Origin: Rubrobacter marinus
GTDB lineage: Bacteria; Actinomycetota; Rubrobacteria; Rubrobacterales; Rubrobacteraceae
Length of the DNA stretch: 64,000 nucleotides
Direction: 5' to 3'
Assembly: GCF_011492965.1 (NCBI RefSeq)
Contig: NZ_CP045121.1
Location: 1,798,001-1,862,000, forward strand
The notes beneath the pieces were generated by a model. That model saw only the letters and a list, made by a program, of their open reading frames with translations. It searched no databases and was not told the DNA's origin. Both the position numbers and the translations under genes were made by a program. Positions 15,894 through 23,227 of the stretch are shown here, piece after piece. How positions within the stretch are numbered: position 1 is the first letter of the stretch; each line of letters begins with the position of its first letter.

Positions 15894-16839
15894 GCGCCCC
15901 CCTGGTGAGACCCTCTATGGCCTCCATCGTCAGGAGCCTGCGCCCCCCCTCCCCCTCGACGACGCCGCGTCCGACCCCGGCCCCCATGAGCGCCGAGAGG
16001 GCGTCGCGGACGGTGAGGCGGTCGCTGAGGGTGGGCAGGCCCTCCCCGCTGCCGTTCGCCGGCTCCAGCTCCATCTCCGAGACGCGGGTGAGGGACAGGC
16101 GCTTGAGGATCCTGTCCGCCCCCACGAAGCTCGTGACGAAGTCCGAGGTGGGGTTGGTCAGGATCTCCTCGGGCGTGTCGTACTGGGCGAGGACGCCGCC
16201 CTCCTTCAGGATGGCGATGCGGTCGCCCATCTTTATCGCCTCGTCGATGTCGTGGGTAACGAAGACGATGGTCTTGCGGATCTCCTCCTGAATCCTCAGA
16301 AACTCGTCCTGCAGCCGGCTCCGGTTGATGGGGTCGACCGCCCCGAACGGCTCGTCCATGAGCATGATCGGGGGGTCCGCCGCCAGAGCTCGCGCCACCC
16401 CGACGCGCTGCTGCTGCCCGCCGGAGAGCTCGGCGGGGTAGCGGTCGCGGTACACGCCCGGGTCGAGGCCGACGAGCTCCAGGAGCTCGTCCACGCGGCC
16501 CTTTATGCGGGCCTTGTCCCAGTCCAGAAGCTGCGGCACGGTCGCGATGTTGTCGGCGATGGAGCGGTGGGGGAAGAGCCCGATCTGCTGGATCGCGTAG
16601 CCGATCTTGCGCCTCAGCTTCGTCCCGCTCATCGCGGTGTTCGGCTCGCCGTCGATGAGGATCTCGCCCGAAGACGGCTCGATGAGCCGGTTGATCATGC
16701 GCATGCTCGTCGTCTTGCCGCAGCCGGATGGGCCCACCAACACGCAGATCTCCCCGTCGAGCACCTCGAAGGAGAGATCTTTGACGACCGGCCGCGCGCT
16801 GCCGGGGTAGGTCTTGCTTACGCCTCTAAACTCGATCAT
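15886..16839 (-). CDS. Choline/glycine-betaine ABC transporter ATP-binding protein
   Basis: A 317-aa ATPase, first gene of the operon. Walker A G-P-S-G-C-G-K-T-T is near residue 37, the Q-loop has I-G-Y-A-I-Q-Q-I-G-L-F-P-H, the ABC signature is L-S-G-G-Q-Q-Q-R-V-G, and Walker B M-L-M-D-E-P-F-G-A-V-D follows. Residues ~255-317 form a short C-terminal extension shaped like a single CBS unit; in relatives CBS domains sense ionic strength. Only one unit is seen, so gating may be reduced or rely on dimerisation. The upstream intergenic region is shared with the divergent FAD oxidoreductase. Confidence 0.92.
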   Translation of the reverse strand: MIEFRGVSKTYPGSARPVVKDLSFEVLDGEICVLVGPSGCGKTTSMRMINRLIEPSSGEILIDGEPNTAMSGTKLRRKIGYAIQQIGLFPHRSIADNIATVPQLLDWDKARIKGRVDELLELVGLDPGVYRDRYPAELSGGQQQRVGVARALAADPPIMLMDEPFGAVDPINRSRLQDEFLRIQEEIRKTIVFVTHDIDEAIKMGDRIAILKEGGVLAQYDTPEEILTNPTSDFVTSFVGADRILKRLSLTRVSEMELEPANGSGEGLPTLSDRLTVRDALSALMGAGVGRGVVEGEGGRRLLTMEAIEGLTRGARA

Positions 16840-16992
16840 GGTTTCTCCAAGACCTCCATGGATAAGCTCCCTCCCACTGTAGGACGCACGCCCTTGCGGT
16901 TTCGATCACCGTCTCTCCTGACTCCCGGACCCCCACGCGATCTTGTAAGTATAGAGGTTCCGACGGGCAACCGTACAAGCATGCCGCAGACC

Positions 16993-17012
16993 TACACCCT
17001 TTGGTGTATACA
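16993..17012 (+). promoter_or_regulatory. TACACC-N4-GGTGTA operator with an overlapping -10 element
   Basis: TACACC (16993-16998) and GGTGTA (17003-17008) form a perfect inverted repeat. TATACA at 17007-17012 overlaps its right arm and ends 6 bases before a GTG start at 17019, the leaderless arrangement. A protein binding here could control the FAD oxidoreductase and perhaps the divergent betaine operon. Confidence 0.4.
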
Positions 17013-17018
17013 TCGAGG

Positions 17019-18158
17019 GTGCTCGCGAGCCCGCCAGGACGACCAGCCCCTCGCCCGAGGATCGTCCTCGCCGGCGGCGGCCACGCCCACCTCTACACCC
17101 TCCGCCGGACCGCGGAACTGACCCGCCGCGGCTTCGACGTCACCCTGATCGACCCCTCGCCCTACCTCTACTACTCCGGCATGGCGACCGGCGTCGTCTC
17201 CGGGGTCTACACCCCCGAAGAGGACCGCATAGACGTCCGCCGGCTCGTCGAGGGGGGCGGCGGCTCGTTCGTGCAGGGACGCGTCCGGACGGTCCACGGG
17301 GAGGACCGCGCCCTCGTCCTCGAAGACGGACGCGCCGTCCCCTACGACGCCGTCTCGTTCTGCCTCGGCAGCACGACCCCCACGAACAAGGTCCCGGACG
17401 ACGGCCGCGTCCTCCCGGTGAAGCCCGTCGAGAACGCCGCGGAGATCAAGCGTCGCCTCCTCCTGGACGGCGACCGGCCCGTGAAGCTCCTGGTCGTGGG
17501 AGGCGGGGCCGCCGGTTGCGAGGTCGCCGCGAACGCCCTCGCCCTCCTCGACCGGCGGCCCGCCGGGGGAGAGGTCGCGGTGGTGGAGAGGGGGGACTGG
17601 CTGCTCGAAGGCTCCCCAAAGCCCGCCCGGCGGAGCATCCGGGCGTACCTCGAAGGCCGCGGCGCGCGCGTCCTGACGGGGACCGAGGTCGTCTCCTACG
17701 ACGCCGGCCGCGCCCGGACCTCCCGCGGGGACCTCCTCCCGTACGACCTCGCGGTCCTCGCCGTCGGCATCGTGGCCAGCGGCCGCGTCTTCCGGGCCTC
17801 GGGCCTCCCGGTCGGCCCCTGCGGGGGCCTCTGGGTGGACCGCGCGCTGAGGAGCGTGGCCGACGGCCGGATCTTCGGCGGCGGAGACGCGGTCTCCTAC
17901 CGCGGCCTGGGCCTCCCGAAGCTCGGCGTCTTCGCCGTCCGCCAGGGCCCCGTCCTCTACCACAACCTGCAGGCCGTCCCCCGCGGCGAGCCCGTGCGTC
18001 GCTACAATCCCCAGAAGCGCTTCCTCTACGTCCTGAACCTCGGCGACGGCACGGGGCTCGCCGTCTACGACCGCGTGGCGTGGCGCGGGCGCCTCGCCTG
18101 GAAGCTCAAGAGCTACGTCGACCGCCGGTTCATGGCCGAGTACGGCGGTAGCGCATAA
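17019..18158 (+). CDS. FAD-dependent pyridine-nucleotide-disulfide oxidoreductase, NDH-2 / SelD-N-domain type
   Basis: A 379-aa flavoprotein. The FAD loop is I-V-L-A-G-G-G-H-A-H-L near residue 15, the NAD(P)H loop V-V-G-G-G-A-A-G-C-E-V near 155, and the second FAD contact I-F-G-G-G-D-A-V near 280. The G-G-G-H-A-H motif is typical of the oxidoreductase domain that is fused to selenophosphate synthetase in some organisms and stands alone here, and also of alternative NADH dehydrogenases. It lacks a redox CxxC. The start is uncertain: GTG 17019 fits a leaderless mRNA, and TTG 17001 would add six residues. Electron acceptor unknown. Confidence 0.75.
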   Translation: MLASPPGRPAPRPRIVLAGGGHAHLYTLRRTAELTRRGFDVTLIDPSPYLYYSGMATGVVSGVYTPEEDRIDVRRLVEGGGGSFVQGRVRTVHGEDRALVLEDGRAVPYDAVSFCLGSTTPTNKVPDDGRVLPVKPVENAAEIKRRLLLDGDRPVKLLVVGGGAAGCEVAANALALLDRRPAGGEVAVVERGDWLLEGSPKPARRSIRAYLEGRGARVLTGTEVVSYDAGRARTSRGDLLPYDLAVLAVGIVASGRVFRASGLPVGPCGGLWVDRALRSVADGRIFGGGDAVSYRGLGLPKLGVFAVRQGPVLYHNLQAVPRGEPVRRYNPQKRFLYVLNLGDGTGLAVYDRVAWRGRLAWKLKSYVDRRFMAEYGGSA

Positions 18159-18196
18159 CGCCGGCCCGTCCGGCGGCCTGAATGGTCACTTCCTCC

Positions 18197-18226
18197 GGCG
18201 CTCGCGCGTCGCCGCACGCGAGCGCC
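18197..18226 (+). repeat. 10-bp hairpin between oxidoreductase and methyltransferase genes
   Basis: GGCGCTCGCG (18197-18206) pairs with CGCGAGCGCC (18217-18226). A smaller CGCCGG/CCGGCG stem lies just before it at 18160-18176. One or both may terminate the upstream gene, though no U tract is present. Confidence 0.5.
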
Positions 18227-18291
18227 GCGTCGACCGTACAATGCTTCGATGCCGCTACGCCCGCCGGGCACCGCAGAGGAGGCGCGAGACC

Positions 18292-19173
18292 TTGTCGCAG
18301 AACCCGTACGCCGAGCACAACCAGCAGAGCAAGGCCAACTTCGACGGCGTCTACGACCTGCCGGACCCGCGCGGCTACTTCGAGGCCCTCGGCAGCCTGG
18401 ACTACCGGGCGCCCGAGCACGGAAGCCGCGTCTTCTCCGCGCTCCTCGGGGCGATGGCGGGCGAGGCCAGCGACGGGCCGAGGGTCCTGGATCTCTGCTG
18501 CTCCTACGGCGTCAACGCCGCCCTGCTCAAGCACGACCTCACCCTCGACGACCTCTACGCGCGCTACGCCTCCCCGGACCTCGCCGGCCTCTCCGCCGAG
18601 GAGCTCGCGATCTCTGACGTCGCGTTCTACAGGAGCCGGCGGAGGTCGCAGGCGCCGGAGGTCGTCGGCACCGACTCGGCGGCCCGGGCCGTCTCCTACG
18701 CGCTCCGGGCCGGGCTTCTTGACGGGGGGAGCGCCGAGAACCTGGAGGAGGACGAGCCGACGGAGGCGCTGCGCCGGGACGCGCGCGGCATCCGGCTCGT
18801 AACCGTCACGGGGGGCGTCGGCTACATCTGGGAGCGCACGTTCGAGCGCGTGCTCTCGTGCGTCGCGGACGGCTCGGAGAACGGCGCGCCCTGGGTCGCC
18901 GCCTTCGCGGTGCGGTTCGTGGACTACGATCCCATCGCCGCGGTCCTCGCCCGACGGGGCCTCGTGACGGAGAAGCTCTCCACCCACACCTTCCCGCAGC
19001 GGCGCTTCGAGGGCGCTGCGGAGCGGGATCACGTCCTGCGGCAACTCGCGGCCGCCGGCATCGACCCCGCCGGCAAGGAGGACGAGGGCTGGTACCACGC
19101 CGACCTCTACCTCTCCCGCCCGTCCGAGGAGGTCTCCGCGGCCCCCGTAGACGAACTGCTGGGCAACTTCTAG
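18292..19173 (+). CDS. SAM-dependent methyltransferase-like protein, substrate unknown
   Basis: A 293-aa protein with a class I methyltransferase glycine-loop region V-L-D-L-C-C-S-Y-G-V-N-A-A-L-L near residue 65. It is followed by a long insert rich in Asp/Arg and a second half containing V-T-V-T-G-G-V-G-Y-I-W-E-R-T-F. The G-x-G of a normal SAM loop is replaced by C-S-Y-G, so SAM binding is plausible but not certain. I chose TTG 18292 because AGAGGAGG lies 10 bases upstream. Translation from 18241 adds an Arg-rich leader with no ribosome site. It seems to be transcribed alone. Confidence 0.6.
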   Translation: MSQNPYAEHNQQSKANFDGVYDLPDPRGYFEALGSLDYRAPEHGSRVFSALLGAMAGEASDGPRVLDLCCSYGVNAALLKHDLTLDDLYARYASPDLAGLSAEELAISDVAFYRSRRRSQAPEVVGTDSAARAVSYALRAGLLDGGSAENLEEDEPTEALRRDARGIRLVTVTGGVGYIWERTFERVLSCVADGSENGAPWVAAFAVRFVDYDPIAAVLARRGLVTEKLSTHTFPQRRFEGAAERDHVLRQLAAAGIDPAGKEDEGWYHADLYLSRPSEEVSAAPVDELLGNF

Positions 19174-19195
19174 GTCCTCGACCCGTAACCGCCGG

Positions 19196-19660
19196 TTAAG
19201 TCATGGTGCGCGATGACGGGACTCCGTTGCCGAGCCTGCCGAGGGTCGCCACCAGGGGAGGGGCGAGAAGCAGGCCCTCGACCGCCCCGAGCACGGCCTC
19301 GAACAGGACGCCGCCGAAGCCCGCGAAGGTCAGGCCGAGGCCGACGCTATCGGAGGTTCGGAGTACGAGGACGGCGGAGAATAGGAAGCCCATCAGCGCC
19401 CCGCCGAGGCAGACCGCGCCCACCACGCCGGCGCGGGGGTAGGAGAGCCCGTCGAGCCATCGGATCTCGGCCTCCGCGGCCACGAGGCCCGCGGCCACCG
19501 CCGCGAGCACGTACGGCGCGACCCGGGGTACGGAGACCTCTGTCCAGGACACGCCCGTAGGGAGGGCCGGGTTGCCACCGAAGAGATGGGCCAGCACGAC
19601 GAGGTTGGCAAGCCCCACGAGAACGGCCGCCGTTCGGACGAACCACCGGGCCTCCGCCAT
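19196..19660 (-). CDS. Small membrane protein, four predicted helices, unknown function
   Basis: A 154-aa protein with hydrophobic segments at about residues 8-27, 45-62, 78-100 and 108-135. I do not recognise the family. It lies first in a run of minus-strand genes (to the left end of the run), convergent with the methyltransferase. Codon use is like the neighbours. The start ATG at 19660 has GAGGAGGCGCGG upstream, a good ribosome site. Confidence 0.6.
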   Translation of the reverse strand: MAEARWFVRTAAVLVGLANLVVLAHLFGGNPALPTGVSWTEVSVPRVAPYVLAAVAAGLVAAEAEIRWLDGLSYPRAGVVGAVCLGGALMGFLFSAVLVLRTSDSVGLGLTFAGFGGVLFEAVLGAVEGLLLAPPLVATLGRLGNGVPSSRTMT

Positions 19661-19744
19661 CCGCGCCTCCTCTTCACAGGGCTGCTACCTCGTGTCGTCC
19701 AGCACAAGCATGGAGTGGACGGCCGAAGTGGCGCGGTGAAGGCG

Positions 19745-20026
19745 TTACCTGCGGCCGACGCCCAGGAGGAGGAAGAGGATAAAGTAGAAGCCGATGGCGG
19801 CGAAGCCCACGAAGTAGAGGCCTCCCGTGTCCACGTTCCCGCGCTGTTCGGGGGAGAGGGGGAGGGCCTGGAGGAGGGCCTGGGCGGGGATCTCGAGAAG
19901 CTGGGCGAGGCCCACGACGCCGCTCGTCAGGCCGTTCTGGTTCGGGTCCACGTTCAGGTAGGAGATGCCGAGGTGCAGCAGGATGACGACGATGACGAAG
20001 ATCAGAACGGTTCGGAGGAGCGCCAA
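19745..20026 (-). CDS. Small membrane protein with two helices, unknown function
   Basis: A 93-aa protein with membrane segments at about residues 5-24 and 70-90, separated by a ~45-residue outer or inner loop (N-V-D-P-N-Q-N-G-L-T-S). The C-terminus is short and basic (G-R-R). AGAAAGGAAGG precedes the ATG at 20026. It follows the GalT-like gene after 27 bases and is probably in the same transcript. Confidence 0.6.
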   Translation of the reverse strand: MALLRTVLIFVIVVILLHLGISYLNVDPNQNGLTSGVVGLAQLLEIPAQALLQALPLSPEQRGNVDTGGLYFVGFAAIGFYFILFLLLGVGRR

Positions 20027-20053
20027 GCTCGCCTTCCTTTCTGAGTGGGGTCT

Positions 20054-21079
20054 CTACGCATTCTCGAAATGGCCGCGCAAGGACCCGGCCGCGGCCTCCG
20101 GGAAGAAGAACGCCAGCGACTCGGAGTGCGAGATCTCGAAGTAGTTGATGTCGCTGGTGCCCAGAGCGTTGGAGAGCAGGAACCGCGGCGAGAGCCGGCA
20201 GTGGACCTCGAAGCCCTCCGCGCCCTCCAGCCCGTAGAGCGCGAAGTTGAAGCTGGCGAAGCCCTCCGCGTCGAGGTAGGCGAAGATCCCGAGCAACGAC
20301 CGCGAGAGCGCCCGCAGGTCCTCGTCCGTCAGGTCGAAGAGCGAGGCGCGGCCCGCGAAGACCCCGAGCACGTCGACGTGGCCCATCGGCGCGAAGCCGG
20401 TGAGCCACGCGATGCCGACCTCGCGCCCGACCCAGCGCTCCCCGCCCTCCTCGGTTGCGACGAGGTCCCCGAAGTAGCGACCGCCGTAGCGCGCGAGGCC
20501 GGCCTCCACGTCCGCGAGGTAGTTGGTGGGGAACGGGGAGGCGATAAGCTGGTGGTGCGGATGGACGAGGGAGCCGCCGGCGAGCGGCATGTAGTTCCAG
20601 TTGATGCTGTAGTGGCGCAGCCCGTTCCCGTCGGTCTCGCGGACCCGCCTCAGGTACTCCATGTCCGCCCCGAAGGCGTCGACGAGGAGCCCCTCCGAGA
20701 AGCCGGTCATGGGGACGAAATCCTCGTCCGAGAGGACGGTGACCGCGCTGTAGCGGTCGTAGGGGAAGAGGTTCGGGACGACGAGCGCCTCGCCGCGCCC
20801 GAGACGGCCGCCGGGGATGCCCTCGAGCTCCTCCAGGAACCTCGGCGTGACCTCCTCGCGCCCCTCCCGGGCGAAGGGGTTGAAGCCGGAGCGGAACCGC
20901 TCGACCATCCCCTCGACGTCCGGCCTCTCTGGCGAGAAGCCCATGTCCAGGATGCGGCTCGAACGATCGGTCAGGGGGTCGCGCCGGATCTCGGTGGTCT
21001 TTTCGACCGGCTCGAAGCCTCGGGTGGGGTCGAGGAAGCGGCAGACCTCCCGTTCGACCCGGAACTCGATGCTGCCCAC
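20054..21079 (-). CDS. GalT-like nucleotidyltransferase of the HIT superfamily
   Basis: A 341-aa protein resembling galactose-1-phosphate uridylyltransferase. The active-site motif appears as S-L-V-H-P-H-H-Q near residue 175, where the His between Pro and His is the nucleotidylated residue in GalT. Other family traits are V-V-P-N-L-F-P-Y-D in the N-terminal half and H-V-D-V-L-G-V-F in the C-terminal half. The zinc-binding cysteines of classical GalT are absent, so it could be an ADP- or UDP-sugar phosphorylase-like relative. No galK or galE is linked. The start ATG at 21079 has no strong ribosome site (GGGGGTGCC). Confidence 0.65.
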   Translation of the reverse strand: MGSIEFRVEREVCRFLDPTRGFEPVEKTTEIRRDPLTDRSSRILDMGFSPERPDVEGMVERFRSGFNPFAREGREEVTPRFLEELEGIPGGRLGRGEALVVPNLFPYDRYSAVTVLSDEDFVPMTGFSEGLLVDAFGADMEYLRRVRETDGNGLRHYSINWNYMPLAGGSLVHPHHQLIASPFPTNYLADVEAGLARYGGRYFGDLVATEEGGERWVGREVGIAWLTGFAPMGHVDVLGVFAGRASLFDLTDEDLRALSRSLLGIFAYLDAEGFASFNFALYGLEGAEGFEVHCRLSPRFLLSNALGTSDINYFEISHSESLAFFFPEAAAGSLRGHFENA

Positions 21080-21165
21080 GGCACCCCCTCAGACGACCCG
21101 ACGCCGCTCGGTAGTATAGCGACGCCTCCGGGGGCTCGCCGCAGGCAGGAAAGCCCGGGAACGGG

Positions 21166-21513
21166 CTAGGAGGCGGTCTTGTTGTCCGCTCTGTTCTGCG
21201 TGCGGATCGCTCGCTGCGTGGTGCGCTCAGAGTCCGGGGAGAAGCGTCGCTGCTTGGAGGATTTGCGGGTCGACGCGCGCTCGAATACGAGCGCCGCGCC
21301 CGCTACGACAAAGCAGACCAGGCCCATGGAGAAAGTGACGGGGTCGCGCATGAAGATGCCGGCGGCGGCCGCGAGCGCCGGCGTCCACCACAGGGCGAAG
21401 AGGAGGCCGGGCTCCCGGGTGCGACGGTCGGCCGCCATGAAGAGCCCCAGCGCGAGACCGGCCAGCGCCACCAGCGCGACGAGTATCCCGACAAAGGTGA
21501 TCAAAACGCCCAT
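21166..21513 (-). CDS. Small membrane protein with basic tail, unknown function
   Basis: A 115-aa protein with three hydrophobic stretches (about residues 3-27, 38-55, 60-78) and then a ~35-residue basic, Ser/Thr/Arg-rich cytoplasmic tail (R-K-S-S-K-Q-R-R-F). ATG 21513 follows a weak GGGAAATG site. Function not recognised. It is separated from the GalT-like gene by about 85 bases that include an A/T-rich patch (GTAGTATAG) likely to be the GalT promoter. Confidence 0.55.
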   Translation of the reverse strand: MGVLITFVGILVALVALAGLALGLFMAADRRTREPGLLFALWWTPALAAAAGIFMRDPVTFSMGLVCFVVAGAALVFERASTRKSSKQRRFSPDSERTTQRAIRTQNRADNKTAS

Positions 21514-21580
21514 TTCCCTATGTTACATGACGATTTAAGGAGCGTCGGAGGAGAAGCGGAGAATACGCTGCCGGGCCGCG

Positions 21581-21961
21581 CTAGCGGCGGCTCATCTCGC
21601 GCCGGTAGGCCTTCATGTCGGCGAGAAACTCTTCCCAGCCGCGCTCCGGCGACTCGACGCGGTTGTTGTAGAGCGAGAACTTGTGGACGAACTCGTGCAC
21701 CGCCGTCTCGGTCTCCGAGATGCACCGGGGGAGGGCGACGAGGAGTACCTCCCAGTCTTCCTCCTCCTTGATGTTCCCGATCGCGGCCTTCAAGCCGGGG
21801 CGGTGGTAGAGGAAGGCGCCCTGCGCGTCGAGGTCCTCGTAGCGCGCCACGATCTCGTGCCCCAACCTCGCGGCGAACCCTTCGAGGGTGGCCTGCTGCT
21901 CCTCGCGGGAGGGGAGTTTTCCCTCCGGATCTGTCCTGATGTAGACGGCCGCCCGGGACAC
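21581..21961 (-). CDS. Serine-recombinase-like N-terminal domain without the catalytic serine
   Basis: A 126-aa protein. The order A-A-V-Y-I-R-T-D, R-E-E-Q-Q-A-T-L-E-G-F-A, E-I-V-A-R-Y-E-D-L-D-A-Q-G and R-P-G-L-K-A-A-I follows the resolvase catalytic domain (Y-x-R-V-S, then Q-x-x-x-L, Y-x-D-x-G-x-S-G, R-P-x-L). The catalytic serine position reads Asp. The C-terminal half (E-F-V-H-K-F-S-L-Y-N-N-R-V) is not the DNA-binding part of a recombinase. It is too short to recombine DNA and is probably a domesticated relative. It stands alone just upstream of, and divergent from, tRNA-Pro. Confidence 0.5.
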   Translation of the reverse strand: MSRAAVYIRTDPEGKLPSREEQQATLEGFAARLGHEIVARYEDLDAQGAFLYHRPGLKAAIGNIKEEEDWEVLLVALPRCISETETAVHEFVHKFSLYNNRVESPERGWEEFLADMKAYRREMSRR

Positions 21962-22033
21962 GCCGCGGATGATAGCACGGCCCGACGGCCCGCTTGTCTC
22001 CGGCCTCCTTCTGGTATATTAAGGGCGATGCGT

Positions 22034-22107
22034 CGGGACGTGGCGCAGTCTGGTAGCGCACTCGGCTGGGGGCCGAGTGGTCGCCGGTTCGAATCCGGCC
22101 GTCCCGA
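22034..22107 (+). tRNA. tRNA-Pro (anticodon GGG)
   Basis: Full cloverleaf: acceptor CGGGACG/CGTCCCG, anticodon stem CTCGG/CCGAG with loop CTGGGGG, T arm GCCGG-TTCGAAT-CCGGC, discriminator A. The 3' CCA is not encoded. TTGTCT at 21994-21999 and a TATATT/TATTAA patch at 22015-22022 form its probable promoter. Confidence 0.95.
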
Positions 22108-22155
22108 CTCTCTTGCGTTTTTTTGTGTGGCGGAGCGAGTGGTGGAGGCTCTTCT

Positions 22156-22275
22156 TTGGACACGCTGTACCTGCTCATGGGCGTCATCGGTTTCTTCGCC
22201 GTCATCGCCGTGTTCTTTTTCGGCGGCTTCGTGCTTCTCGACTTTATCTTCGCCCGCTCCGGCGGCGACTCTTAA
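22156..22275 (+). CDS. 39-aa single-span membrane protein
   Basis: TTG 22156 is preceded by GGTGGAGG at good spacing. The peptide L-D-T-L-Y-L-L-M-G-V-I-G-F-F-A-V-I-A-V then continues hydrophobically to L-D-F-I-F-A-R-S-G-G-D-S, one membrane helix with a short polar tail. It ends 17 bases before the ParB-fold gene, and the two probably share a transcript. Function unknown; size and ribosome site make it believable despite being very short. Confidence 0.55.
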   Translation: MDTLYLLMGVIGFFAVIAVFFFGGFVLLDFIFARSGGDS

Positions 22276-22292
22276 CCCACCCCGTCCAGGCC

Positions 22293-23069
22293 GTGGCCCG
22301 GAGCGCAATCCCGGCGCTCGATGCCCTGCGCATCGTGGAGCTGTCGTGCCTGATACTGCACGAAGACCACGACCCGGCGCGTCTGGCGCGCGTACGAGAC
22401 GGCATCCGCGATGAGGCCGTCCAGCGCAACCCCGTCATCGCCGCCCCCTACGGGGACCGCTACCTCGTCCTCGACGGCGCCCACCGGGTGCGCGCCCTCA
22501 CCGAGCTCGGCCTCCGCCTCGCCCTCGTGCAGATCATAGCCCTCCCCGAGAGCGCCGAGAGCTGGGGGCACCTCCTCCCCGCGGAGGGCCTCGAAGACGC
22601 CCTCCGCGCGCTCCCGGAGGTCTCGACCTCCACGCGGAGGCCGGAGGCCTGCCTCGTCGAGGCGCGTTTCCGCGACGGCCGGCGCCTGTACGCGCGGGCG
22701 AGGGGCGAGGGGCTGGTGGAGACCGTCCGCGGCCTGAAGGCCCTTGGAAGCATCTACCCGAAGGGTGGCGTCGTGCGGAGGATCGACCCGGAGGCGGATG
22801 TGGATCCTGGGGAGGGCGAGGCGCTGCTCCTCTACAGGAGCTTCTCCCCGCGCGAGCTTGCGGAGGTGGTGGACCGGGGGGAGGTGTTGCCCGCCGGGAT
22901 CACGCGCTTCCCCGTCCCCGAGCGCGTCCTGAACGTCCGCTACCCCCTCGCCCTCCTCGAGGACGGCGAGACCGGCGCCCGCAACGCCGAGCTCAGGAGC
23001 TTCGTCGGGGAGTCGCTGGAGAAGAACCGGGTGCGCTACTACGCAGAGCCCGTCGTGCTCTTCGAGTAG
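22293..23069 (+). CDS. ParB/SbnI-type domain protein (possible free-serine kinase-like)
   Basis: A 258-aa protein. Its N-terminal ~90 residues have the ParB-like fold order E-L-S-C-L-I-L-H-E-D-H-D, R-N-P-V-I-A-A-P-Y and Y-L-V-L-D-G-A-H-R-V-R-A-L. The D-G-x-H-R box is the nucleotide/phosphate motif shared by ParB CTPases, sulfiredoxin and the SbnI/SerK serine kinases. It has no helix-turn-helix and the C-terminal half is unrelated to ParB, so a metabolic kinase-like role fits better than partitioning. GTG 22293 is the first usable start after the small membrane gene; the ribosome site is weak. Confidence 0.6.
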   Translation: MARSAIPALDALRIVELSCLILHEDHDPARLARVRDGIRDEAVQRNPVIAAPYGDRYLVLDGAHRVRALTELGLRLALVQIIALPESAESWGHLLPAEGLEDALRALPEVSTSTRRPEACLVEARFRDGRRLYARARGEGLVETVRGLKALGSIYPKGGVVRRIDPEADVDPGEGEALLLYRSFSPRELAEVVDRGEVLPAGITRFPVPERVLNVRYPLALLEDGETGARNAELRSFVGESLEKNRVRYYAEPVVLFE

Positions 23070-23103
23070 CCCGCGGGCCGGGCGGCGTACCCATGCGGGC
23101 CCG

Positions 23104-23132
23104 TTCAAACCGTGTTGCTTCTATGCTACATT
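23104..23132 (+). promoter_or_regulatory. Candidate promoter of the purine cluster
   Basis: TTCAAA (23104-23109) and TACATT (23127-23132), spacer 17, lie about 95 bases ahead of purA in an otherwise gene-free stretch. The leader of ~85 bases leaves room for regulation, but I see no recognisable purine riboswitch. Confidence 0.35.
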
Positions 23133-23227
23133 GCGTCAGTGCTGTCAGGACGCGAGGCTTTTATGAGTGTTGCACGCTCCCGCCCCGGATCTCCCTTACC
23201 CGAACTTCCAAGAGATAGGACGGTCAC

